Assembly: GCF_902713425.1 (NCBI RefSeq)
Contig: NC_081190.1
Span: 99,145,571-99,209,570 of the forward strand
DNA: 64,000 nucleotides
From: Acipenser ruthenus
Taxonomy: Eukaryota > Chordata > Actinopteri > Acipenseriformes > Acipenseridae
Reading direction: 5' to 3'
In this document: in pieces, positions 47,458-60,542 of the stretch
How the letters are laid out: each line of letters starts with the position of its first letter
Position numbering within the stretch: the stretch's first letter is position 1
Made by a program: the position numbers and the translations under genes
The notes under the pieces: model-generated
Database searches by the model: none
What the model was told of the DNA's origin: nothing
The model's input: only the letters and a program-made list of their open reading frames with translations

Positions 47458-48128
47458 TTCTTTCTGCAGCTTGACAGGGGGCGCTATTTCCCTTGTTATT
47501 TATGTTACTAACCTGGAAGCTGTAAGTCTAAACATCGTTTTCTTTTTTTTGTTTTTTTATTGTCCCATTCCACACACGAACAAGTATTGTATCAGCCTTT
47601 ACTGGTTTTGAAAACTGAGTTAGGACAGAAAGGGTTATCGTATTATATTCTAAGCCGAAACTACCAGTAGCGGTCCGATACAAACAAATGTGAACAGGGT
47701 TAAGACAAAAGTACTGACGAGTTTTGCTAGTTATGGTTAGTTTAATTAATTAAAAAAAGAAATAAAAGTTGATGAAGTACTTTTTATTATAGTAACAGAA
47801 CGAGACATGTTTTAAAGCCACAAACTGCGTGTTTAGATTATTGTGCCAAACAAGAGAACAAAACGAGCATATCAACCAAGAACGGATTTAGTGACCCGTT
47901 CATTCGTTCGAGTTTATTTATATTATGTGTGACCTTAACAAATGTTTGACCAATGTTTTGCTTGCTTTCTTTTTGAAAGTCGTACATTTGTTACATTTTT
48001 TTTTATTTCGTTTACGCAGACGTGTATACAGACCCGTCGCTTCTTTTGCGGAACATCTCACATGCTGCTGCACGAATGACGTCGTCCTGTGTAAATCCTG
48101 GCATCTTGTCCTCCAATGATAAAGGCGC

Positions 48129-48310
48129 ATGCAAATATATACCGAGAGGCATTACGGGAATGCAATTTATAAATACTTATACTGAAAACTGAAGGAACCC
48201 ATTACACCCAACAGACTGGAAAGTGCGATATGATAACAATGAAAATGTTATATTAGGAAAAGAGTGTTTCTTTAAATTGCAGATGTAGGCACCGTTTCTT
48301 TGAAAAATGT
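48129..48310 (+). promoter_or_regulatory. U1 promoter (DSE + PSE), unit 17
   Basis: Octamer 48129-48136, PSE 48289-48310. Confidence 0.87.
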
Positions 48311-48349
48311 CTCTTGTGGACGGGTGACGACTCGCAATGTGTACAACTC

Positions 48350-48513
48350 ATACTTACCTGGCAGGGGAGATACCATGATCATGAAGGTGGTTCACCCAGG
48401 GCGAGGCTCGGCCATTGCACTCCGGCTGTGCTGACCCCTGCGAATTCCCCAAATGCGGGAATCTCGACTGCATAATTTCTGGTAGTGGGGGACTGCGTTC
48501 GCGCTCTCCCCTG
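48350..48513 (+). ncRNA. U1 snRNA, unit 17
   Basis: Consensus U1, followed by the longest (CTCA) tract (8) and an A-type patch. Confidence 0.97.
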
Positions 48514-48885
48514 AAACTATGGTCAAAGACAGAAACAAACACGAACCCGTCGGAGGAAGGAACTCACTCACTCACTCACTCACTCACTCACTCACTAGTT
48601 ATTCAACAACTCTCCGGCAGGCGGCTTCGTCACACAGGGAGTCAGGTTTTCTTTAAAAGGAGCTCAATGTTTTTAGCTTTCTGACTGTCAAATAAATAGC
48701 TACGTGGTTCCTGCACATCTATTTCCATGTTTCGTTATTTTTTATTGACAAGACTAAAAGTAAAGACTCAGCAGTGTCTGTATCAAAGTTTTTATTTTTA
48801 TTTTAAATAATTGGAAATCATTTTCGAGCTTATCAGTTTTATTTATTTAGTTGATGTTTTTTATTCAGATAAACTGTGCATCACA

Positions 48886-48886
<1 letters not shown>

Positions 48887-48920
<34 letters not shown>

Positions 48921-49098
48921 AGAGTCACTTACAATAGGACCTGGGTTTTACATCTCATTTGAAGGAAGGAGCACAAGGAGGTTAAGGGACTTGCTCAGGG
49001 ACAGGGTCACACACAATGAGCCAGTGGCTGAGCTGGGATTGAACCAGGAACCTCCCGGTAACAAGAGCTTTTCTTTAACCACCTGACCACTAAGCCCC
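48887..49098 (+). mobile_element. (CTG)11 and SINE tail, unit 17
   Basis: 11 CTG repeats; followed by A-type TTAAAACATA, unlike other B units. Confidence 0.7.
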
Positions 49099-49181
49099 TT
49101 AAAACATATCTTGGCAGACAAACACTTTAATTAGACAACATAAAACCACATACAAGCAGATTTACAAGCAGGGCTGCAATC

Positions 49182-49425
49182 GCGTTCGCGCTCTCCCCTG
49201 ATGTTATAGTCAAAGTTAAAAACACAGGTATTGAAAGCAATTAGCGATTATCTATATATCTCCAGCAGGTGGCTCTGTCAGACTGGGAATGAGATTTTGT
49301 TTTTTCTTTCGGAGCGTATAATGTTCTAGAAAGTACCAAAGTGTTTTATGTACATGTATTGTGAAGTGTTTCATCTTGAGAAGACAAAGTAACGAGTCAG
49401 CGGCACGTGTATCAAAGTTACAAAG
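49182..49425 (+). pseudogene. Fossil U1 3' end and flank, unit 17
   Basis: Terminal 20-mer intact. Confidence 0.75.
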
Positions 49426-50269
49426 TTGCTAATATTAAAGAAGACGAGGTTCAGCGGTACAGTTGTTTTTTTAAAACATAGTGTTTCAGTTCTGTACAGA
49501 CGTTCTATGTCGTTATCCGTTATTGATTCAGCTTTATTTAGATGATTGCCTTTACCTTGTTTTAATTTCCCGTTCCTCTGAGATACGAATCTACCAGCTT
49601 TACATCTTTTTTTTTTTTTTTTTTAACGTATTCTCATTTTGTTGATCATTAATGCACATTTCTGTACTGTGGGTGTTGTCGAGCGATTGAAAACGAGACA
49701 TTTTGTGTTTGAATTGAAAGTGATGGTCTCGAGGAGTCGAACAGGTCACAATAAGCCTTCATCCATGTATCATGTAACCACATGTATGCTGTCTCTAACT
49801 GGAGGAGAGGGACCCTTGCCGTACTGCTCAGCCTAAAGAACCACACGAGTTGTTTGAAAGGGGGATTTATTTTGTAGAATAAACATCAAATTGGTTTCAG
49901 GGCATACAGTCCTCCAACGGCAACACAGCTCAGTAGTACAGCTGAGATCCATTACAACACTGCTGCAGATTCAAACTAAAAGAGGGTAATATACAAAATG
50001 GATGCCTTTGAGAACTTAACACTTTCAATGCCAACGTGTGGCTACTACTTTGTGAACATACAATTTCGCAAGAATCTAATGGCACTTTTAATGCTGCTAT
50101 ATACACACACAGACACACGGACACACGGGCCCGCACACGTGGAGCCCAGAGCTGCTTAAATGTTAACGTTTGTGACAAATTAGAGATCTGGAAATCCCTC
50201 CCCCAACCTGTCATTGCATGAATGATATTAACTTAATACTATGAAAGAGATAAACCAAGACTGTCGTTC

Positions 50270-50389
50270 GCTTACGGCCATACCACCTTGAGAACGCCCG
50301 ATCTCGTCTGATCTCGGAAGCTAAGCAAGGTCGGGCCTGGTTAGTACTTGGATGGGAGACCGCCTGGGAATACCAGGTGCTGTAAGCGT
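50270..50389 (+). rRNA. 5S rRNA, unit 18 (T119G, weak terminator)
   Basis: Body of the gene is consensus, but T119 is G (position 50388), so the CTTTTC stop becomes CGTTTC with only three Ts. The next runs of four or more Ts are about 80 bp downstream, near 50469. Read-through 5S transcripts are possible. Shared with unit 19. Confidence 0.95.
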
Positions 50390-51060
50390 TTCTTTCTGCA
50401 GCTTGACAGGGGGCGCTATTTCCCTTGTTATTTATGTTACTAACCTGGAAGCTGTAAGTCTAAACATCGTTTTCTTTTTTTTGTTTTTTTATTGTCCCAT
50501 TCCACACACGAACAAGTATTGTATCAGCCTTTACTGGTTTTGAAAACTGAGTTAGGACAGAAAGGGTTATCGTATTATATTCTAAGCCGAAACTACCAGT
50601 AGCGGTCCGATACAAACAAATGTGAACAGGGTTAAGACAAAAGTACTGACGAGTTTTGCTAGTTATGGTTAGTTTAATTAATTAAAAAAAGAAATAAAAG
50701 TTGATGAAGTACTTTTTATTATAGTAACAGAACGAGACATGTTTTAAAGCCACAAACTGCGTGTTTAGATTATTGTGCCAAACAAGAGAACAAAACGAGC
50801 ATATCAACCAAGAACGGATTTAGTGACCCGTTCATTCGTTCGAGTTTATTTATATTATGTGTGACCTTAACAAATGTTTGACCAATGTTTTGCTTGCTTT
50901 CTTTTTGAAAGTCGTACATTTGTTACATTTTTTTTTATTTCGTTTACGCAGACGTGTATACAGACCCGTCGCTTCTTTTGCGGAACATCTCACATGCTGC
51001 TGCACGAATGACGTCGTCCTGTGTAAATCCTGGCATCTTGTCCTCCAATGATAAAGGCGC

Positions 51061-51242
51061 ATGCAAATATATACCGAGAGGCATTACGGGAATGCAATTT
51101 ATAAATACTTATACTGAAAACTGAAGGAACCCATTACACCCAACAGACTGGAAAGTGCGATATGATAACAATGAAAATGTTATATTAGGAAAAGAGTGTT
51201 TCTTTAAATTGCAGATGTAGGCACCGTTTCTTTGAAAAATGT
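51061..51242 (+). promoter_or_regulatory. U1 promoter (DSE + PSE), unit 18
   Basis: Octamer 51061-51068, PSE 51221-51242. Confidence 0.87.
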
Positions 51243-51281
51243 CTCTTGTGGACGGGTGACGACTCGCAATGTGTACAACTC

Positions 51282-51445
51282 ATACTTACCTGGCAGGGGA
51301 GATACCATGATCATGAAGGTGGTTCACCCAGGGCGAGGCTCGGCCATTGCACTCCGGCTGTGCTGACCCCTGCGAATTCCCCAAATGCGGGAATCTCGAC
51401 TGCATAATTTCTGGTAGTGGGGGACTGCGTTCGCGCTCTCCCCTG
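51282..51445 (+). ncRNA. U1 snRNA, unit 18
   Basis: Consensus U1, 164 nt. Confidence 0.97.
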
Positions 51446-51793
51446 AAACTATGGTCAAAGACAGAAACAAACACGAACCCGTCGGAGGAAGGAACTCACT
51501 CACTAGTTGTTCAACAACTCTCCGGCAGGCGGCTTCGTCACACAGGGAGTCAGGTTTTCTTTAAAAGGAGCTCAATGTTTTTAGCTTTCTGACTGTCAAA
51601 TAAATAGCTACGTGGTTCCTGCACATCTATTTCCATGTTTCGTTATTTTTTATTGACAAGACTAAAAGTAAAGACTCAGCAGTGTCTGTATCAAAGTTTT
51701 TATTTTTATTTTAAATAATTGGAAATCATTTTCGAGCTTATCAGTTTTATTTATTTAGTTGATGTTTTTTATTCAGATAAACTGTGCATCACA

Positions 51794-51794
<1 letters not shown>

Positions 51795-51825
<31 letters not shown>

Positions 51826-52003
51826 AGAGTCACTTACAATAGGACCTGGGTTTTACATCTCATTTGAAGGAAGGAGCACAAGGAGGTTAAGGGACTTGCT
51901 CAGGGACAGGGTCACACACAATGAGCCAGTGGCTGAGCTGGGATTGAACCAGGAACCTCCCGGTAACAAGAGCTTTTCTTTAACCACCTGACCACTAAGC
52001 CCC
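51795..52003 (+). mobile_element. (CTG)10 and SINE tail, unit 18
   Basis: 10 CTG repeats, as in all units from here to the end. Confidence 0.7.
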
Positions 52004-52086
52004 TTAAATCATATCTTGGCAGACAAACACTTTAATTAGACAACATAAAACCACATACAAGCAGATTTACAAGCAGGGCTGCAATC

Positions 52087-52330
52087 GCGTTCGCGCTCTC
52101 CCCTGATGTTATAGTCAAAGTTAAAAACACAGGTATTGAAAGCAATTAGCGATTATCTATATATCTCCAGCAGGTGGCTCTGTCAGACTGGGAATGAGAT
52201 TTTGTTTTTTCTTTCGGAGCGTATAATGTTCTAGAAAGTACCAAAGTGTTTTATGTACATGTATTGTGAAGTGTTTCATCTTGAGAAGACAAAGTAACGA
52301 GTCAGCGGCACGTGTATCAAAGTTACAAAG
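52087..52330 (+). pseudogene. Fossil U1 3' end and flank, unit 18
   Basis: Terminal 20-mer intact. Confidence 0.75.
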
Positions 52331-53174
52331 TTGCTAATATTAAAGAAGACGAGGTTCAGCGGTACAGTTGTTTTTTTAAAACATAGTGTTTCAGTTCTGT
52401 ACAGACGTTCTATGTCGTTATCCGTTATTGATTCAGCTTTATTTAGATGATTGCCTTTACCTTGTTTTAATTTCCCGTTCCTCTGAGATACGAATCTACC
52501 AGCTTTACATCTTTTTTTTTTTTTTTTTTAACGTATTCTCATTTTGTTGATCATTAATGCACATTTCTGTACTGTGGGTGTTGTCGAGCGATTGAAAACG
52601 AGACATTTTGTGTTTGAATTGAAAGTGATGGTCTCGAGGAGTCGAACAGGTCACAATAAGCCTTCATCCATGTATCATGTAACCACATGTATGCTGTCTC
52701 TAACTGGAGGAGAGGGACCCTTGCCGTACTGCTCAGCCTAAAGAACCACACGAGTTGTTTGAAAGGGGGATTTATTTTGTAGAATAAACATCAAATTGGT
52801 TTCAGGGCATACAGTCCTCCAACGGCAACACAGCTCAGTAGTACAGCTGAGATCCATTACAACACTGCTGCAGATTCAAACTAAAAGAGGGTAATATACA
52901 AAATGGATGCCTTTGAGAACTTAACACTTTCAATGCCAACGTGTGGCTACTACTTTGTGAACATACAATTTCGCAAGAATCTAATGGCACTTTTAATGCT
53001 GCTATATACACACACAGACACACGGACACACGGGCCCGCACACGTGGAGCCCAGAGCTGCTTAAATGTTAACGTTTGTGACAAATTAGAGATCTGGAAAT
53101 CCCTCCCCCAACCTGTCATTGCATGAATGATATTAACTTAATACTATGAAAGAGATAAACCAAGACTGTCGTTC

Positions 53175-53294
53175 GCTTACGGCCATACCACCTTGAGAAC
53201 GCCCGATCTCGTCTGATCTCGGAAGCTAAGCAAGGTCGGGCCTGGTTAGTACTTGGATGGGAGACCGCCTGGGAATACCAGGTGCTGTAAGCGT
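53175..53294 (+). rRNA. 5S rRNA, unit 19 (T119G, weak terminator)
   Basis: Same T119G as unit 18 (position 53293). A further private change (AAGACGAAAC, near 53491) lies in the spacer. Confidence 0.95.
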
Positions 53295-53965
53295 TTCTTT
53301 CTGCAGCTTGACAGGGGGCGCTATTTCCCTTGTTATTTATGTTACTAACCTGGAAGCTGTAAGTCTAAACATCGTTTTCTTTTTTTTGTTTTTTTATTGT
53401 CCCATTCCACACACGAACAAGTATTGTATCAGCCTTTACTGGTTTTGAAAACTGAGTTAGGACAGAAAGGGTTATCGTATTATATTCTAAGACGAAACTA
53501 CCAGTAGCGGTCCGATACAAACAAATGTGAACAGGGTTAAGACAAAAGTACTGACGAGTTTTGCTAGTTATGGTTAGTTTAATTAATTAAAAAAAGAAAT
53601 AAAAGTTGATGAAGTACTTTTTATTATAGTAACAGAACGAGACATGTTTTAAAGCCACAAACTGCGTGTTTAGATTATTGTGCCAAACAAGAGAACAAAA
53701 CGAGCATATCAACCAAGAACGGATTTAGTGACCCGTTCATTCGTTCGAGTTTATTTATATTATGTGTGACCTTAACAAATGTTTGACCAATGTTTTGCTT
53801 GCTTTCTTTTTGAAAGTCGTACATTTGTTACATTTTTTTTTATTTCGTTTACGCAGACGTGTATACAGACCCGTCGCTTCTTTTGCGGAACATCTCACAT
53901 GCTGCTGCACGAATGACGTCGTCCTGTGTAAATCCTGGCATCTTGTCCTCCAATGATAAAGGCGC

Positions 53966-54147
53966 ATGCAAATATATACCGAGAGGCATTACGGGAATGC
54001 AATTTATAAATACTTATACTGAAAACTGAAGGAACCCATTACACCCAACAGACTGGAAAGTGCGATATGATAACAATGAAAATGTTATATTAGGAAAAGA
54101 GTGTTTCTTTAAATTGCAGATGTAGGCACCGTTTCTTTGAAAAATGT
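53966..54147 (+). promoter_or_regulatory. U1 promoter (DSE + PSE), unit 19
   Basis: Octamer 53966-53973, PSE 54126-54147. Confidence 0.87.
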
Positions 54148-54186
54148 CTCTTGTGGACGGGTGACGACTCGCAATGTGTACAACTC

Positions 54187-54350
54187 ATACTTACCTGGCA
54201 GGGGAGATACCATGATCATGAAGGTGGTTCACCCAGGGCGAGGCTCGGCCATTGCACTCCGGCTGTGCTGACCCCTGCGAATTCCCCAAATGCGGGAATC
54301 TCGACTGCATAATTTCTGGTAGTGGGGGACTGCGTTCGCGCTCTCCCCTG
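54187..54350 (+). ncRNA. U1 snRNA, unit 19
   Basis: Consensus U1, 164 nt. Confidence 0.97.
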
Positions 54351-54698
54351 AAACTATGGTCAAAGACAGAAACAAACACGAACCCGTCGGAGGAAGGAAC
54401 TCACTCACTAGTTGTTCAACAACTCTCCGGCAGGCGGCTTCGTCACACAGGGAGTCAGGTTTTCTTTAAAAGGAGCTCAATGTTTTTAGCTTTCTGACTG
54501 TCAAATAAATAGCTACGTGGTTCCTGCACATCTATTTCCATGTTTCGTTATTTTTTATTGACAAGACTAAAAGTAAAGACTCAGCAGTGTCTGTATCAAA
54601 GTTTTTATTTTTATTTTAAATAATTGGAAATCATTTTCGAGCTTATCAGTTTTATTTATTTAGTTGATGTTTTTTATTCAGATAAACTGTGCATCACA

Positions 54699-54699
<1 letters not shown>

Positions 54700-54730
<31 letters not shown>

Positions 54731-54908
54731 AGAGTCACTTACAATAGGACCTGGGTTTTACATCTCATTTGAAGGAAGGAGCACAAGGAGGTTAAGGGAC
54801 TTGCTCAGGGACAGGGTCACACACAATGAGCCAGTGGCTGAGCTGGGATTGAACCAGGAACCTCCCGGTAACAAGAGCTTTTCTTTAACCACCTGACCAC
54901 TAAGCCCC
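54700..54908 (+). mobile_element. (CTG)10 and SINE tail, unit 19
   Basis: 10 CTG repeats. Confidence 0.7.
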
Positions 54909-54991
54909 TTAAATCATATCTTGGCAGACAAACACTTTAATTAGACAACATAAAACCACATACAAGCAGATTTACAAGCAGGGCTGCAATC

Positions 54992-55235
54992 GCGTTCGCG
55001 CTCTCCCCTGATGTTATAGTCAAAGTTAAAAACACAGGTATTGAAAGCAATTAGCGATTATCTATATATCTCCAGCAGGTGGCTCTGTCAGACTGGGAAT
55101 GAGATTTTGTTTTTTCTTTCGGAGCGTATAATGTTCTAGAAAGTACCAAAGTGTTTTATGTACATGTATTGTGAAGTGTTTCATCTTGAGAAGACAAAGT
55201 AACGAGTCAGCGGCACGTGTATCAAAGTTACAAAG
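54992..55235 (+). pseudogene. Fossil U1 3' end and flank, unit 19
   Basis: Terminal 20-mer intact. Confidence 0.75.
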
Positions 55236-56079
55236 TTGCTAATATTAAAGAAGACGAGGTTCAGCGGTACAGTTGTTTTTTTAAAACATAGTGTTTCAGT
55301 TCTGTACAGACGTTCTATGTCGTTATCCGTTATTGATTCAGCTTTATTTAGATGATTGCCTTTACCTTGTTTTAATTTCCCGTTCCTCTGAGATACGAAT
55401 CTACCAGCTTTACATCTTTTTTTTTTTTTTTTTTAACGTATTCTCATTTTGTTGATCATTAATGCACATTTCTGTACTGTGGGTGTTGTCGAGCGATTGA
55501 AAACGAGACATTTTGTGTTTGAATTGAAAGTGATGGTCTCGAGGAGTCGAACAGGTCACAATAAGCCTTCATCCATGTATCATGTAACCACATGTATGCT
55601 GTCTCTAACTGGAGGAGAGGGACCCTTGCCGTACTGCTCAGCCTAAAGAACCACACGAGTTGTTTGAAAGGGGGATTTATTTTGTAGAATAAACATCAAA
55701 TTGGTTTCAGGGCATACAGTCCTCCAACGGCAACACAGCTCAGTAGTACAGCTGAGATCCATTACAACACTGCTGCAGATTCAAACTAAAAGAGGGTAAT
55801 ATACAAAATGGATGCCTTTGAGAACTTAACACTTTCAATGCCAACGTGTGGCTACTACTTTGTGAACATACAATTTCGCAAGAATCTAATGGCACTTTTA
55901 ATGCTGCTATATACACACACAGACACACGGACACACGGGCCCGCACACGTGGAGCCCAGAGCTGCTTAAATGTTAACGTTTGTGACAAATTAGAGATCTG
56001 GAAATCCCTCCCCCAACCTGTCATTGCATGAATGATATTAACTTAATACTATGAAAGAGATAAACCAAGACTGTCGTTC

Positions 56080-56199
56080 GCTTACGGCCATACCACCTTG
56101 AGAACGCCCGATCTCGTCTGATCTCGGAAGCTAAGCAAGGTCGGGCCTGGTTAGTACTTGGATGGGAGACCGCCTGGGAATACCAGGTGCTGTAAGCTT
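56080..56199 (+). rRNA. 5S rRNA, unit 20
   Basis: Consensus 5S with normal terminator. B-type spacer precedes it and A-type spacer follows. Confidence 0.97.
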
Positions 56200-56869
56200 T
56201 TCTTTCTGCAGCTTGACAGGGGGCGCTATTTCCCTTGTTATTTATGTTACTAACCTGGAAGCTGTAAGTCTAAACATCGTTTTCTTTTTTTGGTTTTTTT
56301 ATTGTCCCATTCCACACACGAACAAGTATTGTATCAGCCTTTACTGGTTTTGAAAACTGAGTTAGGACAGAAAGGGTTATCGTATTATATTCTAAGCCGA
56401 AACTACCAGTAGCGGTCCGATACAAACAAATGTGAACAGGGTTAAGACAAAAGTACTGACGAGTTTTGCTAGTTATGGTTAGTTTAATTAATTAAAAAAA
56501 GAAATAACAGTTGATGAAGTACTTTTTATTATAGTAACAGAACGAGACATGTTTTAAAGCCACAAACTGCGTGTTTAGATTATTGTGCCAAACAAGAGAA
56601 CAAAACGAGCATATCAACCAAGAACGGATTTAGTGACCCGTTCATTCGTTCGAGTTTATTTATATTATGTGTGACCTTAACAAATGTTTGACCAATGTTT
56701 TGCTTGCTTTCTTTTTGAAAGTCGTACATTTGTTACATTTTTTTTATTTCGTTTACGCAGACGTGTATACAGACCCGTCGCTTCTTTTGCGGAACATCTC
56801 ACATGCTGCTGCACGAATGACGTCGTCCTGTGTAAATCCTGGCATCTTGTCCTCCAATGATAAAGGCGC

Positions 56870-57051
56870 ATGCAAATATATACCGAGAGGCATTACGGGA
56901 ATGCAATTTATAAATACTTATACTGAAAACTGAAGGAACCCATTACACCCAACAGACTGGAAAGTGCGATATGATAACAATGAAAATGTTATATTAGGAA
57001 AAGAGTGTTTCTTTAAATTGCAGATGTAGGCACCGTTTCTTTGAAAAATGT
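56870..57051 (+). promoter_or_regulatory. U1 promoter (DSE + PSE), unit 20
   Basis: Octamer 56870-56877, PSE 57030-57051. Confidence 0.87.
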
Positions 57052-57090
57052 CTCTTGTGGACGGGTGACGACTCGCAATGTGTACAACTC

Positions 57091-57254
57091 ATACTTACCT
57101 GGCAGGGGAGATACCATGATCATGAAGGTGGTTCACCCAGGGCGAGGCTCGGCCATTGCACTCCGGCTGTGCTGACCCCTGCGAATTCCCCAAATGCGGG
57201 AATCTCGACTGCATAATTTCTGGTAGTGGGGGACTGCGTTCGCGCTCTCCCCTG
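57091..57254 (+). ncRNA. U1 snRNA, unit 20
   Basis: Consensus U1, 164 nt. Confidence 0.97.
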
Positions 57255-57602
57255 AAACTATGGTCAAAGACAGAAACAAACACGAACCCGTCGGAGGAAG
57301 GAACTCACTCACTAGTTGTTCAACAACTCTCCGGCAGGCGGCTTCGTCACACAGGGAGTCAGGTTTTCTTTAAAAGGAGCTCAATGTTTTTAGCTTTCTG
57401 ACTGTCAAATAAATAGCTACGTGGTTCCTGCACATCTATTTCCATGTTTCGTTATTTTTTATTGACAAGACTAAAAGTAAAGACTCAGCAGTGTCTGTAT
57501 CAAAGTTTTTATTTTTATTTTAAATAATTGGAAATCATTTTCGAGCTTATCAGTTTTATTTATTTAGTTGATGTTTTTTATTCAGATAAACTGTGCATCA
57601 CA

Positions 57603-57603
<1 letters not shown>

Positions 57604-57634
<31 letters not shown>

Positions 57635-57812
57635 AGAGTCACTTACAATAGGACCTGGGTTTTACATCTCATTTGAAGGAAGGAGCACAAGGAGGTTAAG
57701 GGACTTGCTCAGGGACAGGGTCACACACAATGAGCCAGTGGCTGAGCTGGGATTGAACCAGGAACCTCCCGGTAACAAGAGCTTTTCTTTAACCACCTGA
57801 CCACTAAGCCCC
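57604..57812 (+). mobile_element. (CTG)10 and SINE tail, unit 20
   Basis: 10 CTG repeats. Confidence 0.7.
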
Positions 57813-57895
57813 TTAAATCATATCTTGGCAGACAAACACTTTAATTAGACAACATAAAACCACATACAAGCAGATTTACAAGCAGGGCTGCAATC

Positions 57896-58139
57896 GCGTT
57901 CGCGCTCTCCCCTGATGTTATAGTCAAAGTTAAAAACACAGGTATTGAAAGCAATTAGCGATTATCTATATATCTCCAGCAGGTGGCTCTGTCAGACTGG
58001 GAATGAGATTTTGTTTTTTCTTTCGGAGCGTATAATGTTCTAGAAAGTACCAAAGTGTTTTATGTACATGTATTGTGAAGTGTTTCATCTTGAGAAGACA
58101 AAGTAACGAGTCAGCGGCACGTGTATCAAAGTTACAAAG
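57896..58139 (+). pseudogene. Fossil U1 3' end and flank, unit 20
   Basis: Terminal 20-mer intact. Confidence 0.75.
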
Positions 58140-58983
58140 TTGCTAATATTAAAGAAGACGAGGTTCAGCGGTACAGTTGTTTTTTTAAAACATAGTGTTT
58201 CAGTTCTGTACAGACGTTCTATGTCGTTATCCGTTATTGATTCAGCTTTATTTAGATGATTGCCTTTACCTTGTTTTAATTTCCCGTTCCTCTGAGATAC
58301 GAATCTACCAGCTTTACATCTTTTTTTTTTTTTTTTTTAACGTATTCTCATTTTGTTGATCATTAATGCACATTTCTGTACTGTGGGTGTTGTCGAGCGA
58401 TTGAAAACGAGACATTTTGTGTTTGAATTGAAAGTGATGGTCTCGAGGAGTCGAACAGGTCACAATAAGCCTTCATCCATGTATCATGTAACCACATGTA
58501 TGCTGTCTCTAACTGGAGGAGAGGGACCCTTGCCGTACTGCTCAGCCTAAAGAACCACACGAGTTGTTTGAAAGGGGGATTTATTTTGTAGAATAAACAT
58601 CAAATTGGTTTCAGGGCATACAGTCCTCCAACGGCAACACAGCTCAGTAGTACAGCTGAGATCCATTACAACACTGCTGCAGATTCAAACTAAAAGAGGG
58701 TAATATACAAAATGGATGCCTTTGAGAACTTAACACTTTCAATGCCAACGTGTGGCTACTACTTTGTGAACATACAATTTCGCAAGAATCTAATGGCACT
58801 TTTAATGCTGCTATATACACACACAGACACACGGACACACGGGCCCGCACACGTGGAGCCCAGAGCTGCTTAAATGTTAACGTTTGTGACAAATTAGAGA
58901 TCTGGAAATCCCTCCCCCAACCTGTCATTGCATGAATGATATTAACTTAATACTATGAAAGAGATAAACCAAGACTGTCGTTC

Positions 58984-59103
58984 GCTTACGGCCATACCAC
59001 CTTGAGAACGCCCGATCTCGTCTGATCTCGGAAGCTAAGCAAGGTCGGGCCTGGTTAGTACTTGGATGGGAGACCGCCTGGGAATACCAGGTGCTGTAAG
59101 CTT
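58984..59103 (+). rRNA. 5S rRNA, unit 21
   Basis: Consensus copy in a B/A/B chimeric unit. Confidence 0.97.
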
Positions 59104-59773
59104 TTCTTTCTGCAGCTTGACAGGGGGCGCTATTTCCCTTGTTATTTATGTTACTAACCTGGAAGCTGTAAGTCTAAACATCGTTTTCTTTTTTTGGTTT
59201 TTTTATTGTCCCATTCCACACACGAACAAGTATTGTATCAGCCTTTACTGGTTTTGAAAACTGAGTTAGGACAGAAAGGGTTATCGTATTATATTCTAAG
59301 CCGAAACTACCAGTAGCGGTCCGATACAAACAAATGTGAACAGGGTTAAGACAAAAGTACTGACGAGTTTTGCTAGTTATGGTTAGTTTAATTAATTAAA
59401 AAAAGAAATAACAGTTGATGAAGTACTTTTTATTATAGTAACAGAACGAGACATGTTTTAAAGCCACAAACTGCGTGTTTAGATTATTGTGCCAAACAAG
59501 AGAACAAAACGAGCATATCAACCAAGAACGGATTTAGTGACCCGTTCATTCGTTCGAGTTTATTTATATTATGTGTGACCTTAACAAATGTTTGACCAAT
59601 GTTTTGCTTGCTTTCTTTTTGAAAGTCGTACATTTGTTACATTTTTTTTATTTCGTTTACGCAGACGTGTATACAGACCCGTCGCTTCTTTTGCGGAACA
59701 TCTCACATGCTGCTGCACGAATGACGTCGTCCTGTGTAAATCCTGGCATCTTGTCCTCCAATGATAAAGGCGC

Positions 59774-59955
59774 ATGCAAATATATACCGAGAGGCATTAC
59801 GGGAATGCAATTTATAAATACTTATACTGAAAACTGAAGGAACCCATTACACCCAACAGACTGGAAAGTGCGCTATGATAACAATGAAAATGTTATATTA
59901 GGAAAAGAGTGTTTCTTTAAATTGCAGATGTAGGCACCGTTTCTTTGAAAAATGT
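59774..59955 (+). promoter_or_regulatory. U1 promoter (DSE + PSE), unit 21
   Basis: Octamer 59774-59781, PSE 59934-59955. A private change between them (GTGCGCTATG, near 59873) is shared with unit 22. Confidence 0.87.
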
Positions 59956-59994
59956 CTCTTGTGGACGGGTGACGACTCGCAATGTGTACAACTC

Positions 59995-60158
59995 ATACTT
60001 ACCTGGCAGGGGAGATACCATGATCATGAAGGTGGTTCACCCAGGGCGAGGCTCGGCCATTGCACTCCGGCTGTGCTGACCCCTGCGAATTCCCCAAATG
60101 CGGGAATCTCGACTGCATAATTTCTGGTAGTGGGGGACTGCGTTCGCGCTCTCCCCTG
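59995..60158 (+). ncRNA. U1 snRNA, unit 21
   Basis: Consensus U1; flank has GTCGCAGG (others GTCGGAGG), as in unit 22. Confidence 0.97.
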
Positions 60159-60510
60159 AAACTATGGTCAAAGACAGAAACAAACACGAACCCGTCGCAG
60201 GAAGGAACTCACTCACTCACTAGTTGTTCAACAACTCTCCGGCAGGCGGCTTCGTCACACAGGGAGTCAGGTTTTCTTTAAAAGGAGCTCAATGTTTTTA
60301 GCTTTCTGACTGTCAAATAAATAGCTACGTGGTTCCTGCACATCTATTTCCATGTTTCGTTATTTTTTATTGACAAGACTAAAAGTAAAGACTCAGCAGT
60401 GTCTGTATCAAAGTTTTTATTTTTATTTTAAATAATTGGAAATCATTTTCGAGCTTATCAGTTTTATTTATTTAGTTGATGTTTTTTATTCAGATAAACT
60501 GTGCATCACA

Positions 60511-60511
<1 letters not shown>

Positions 60512-60542
<31 letters not shown>

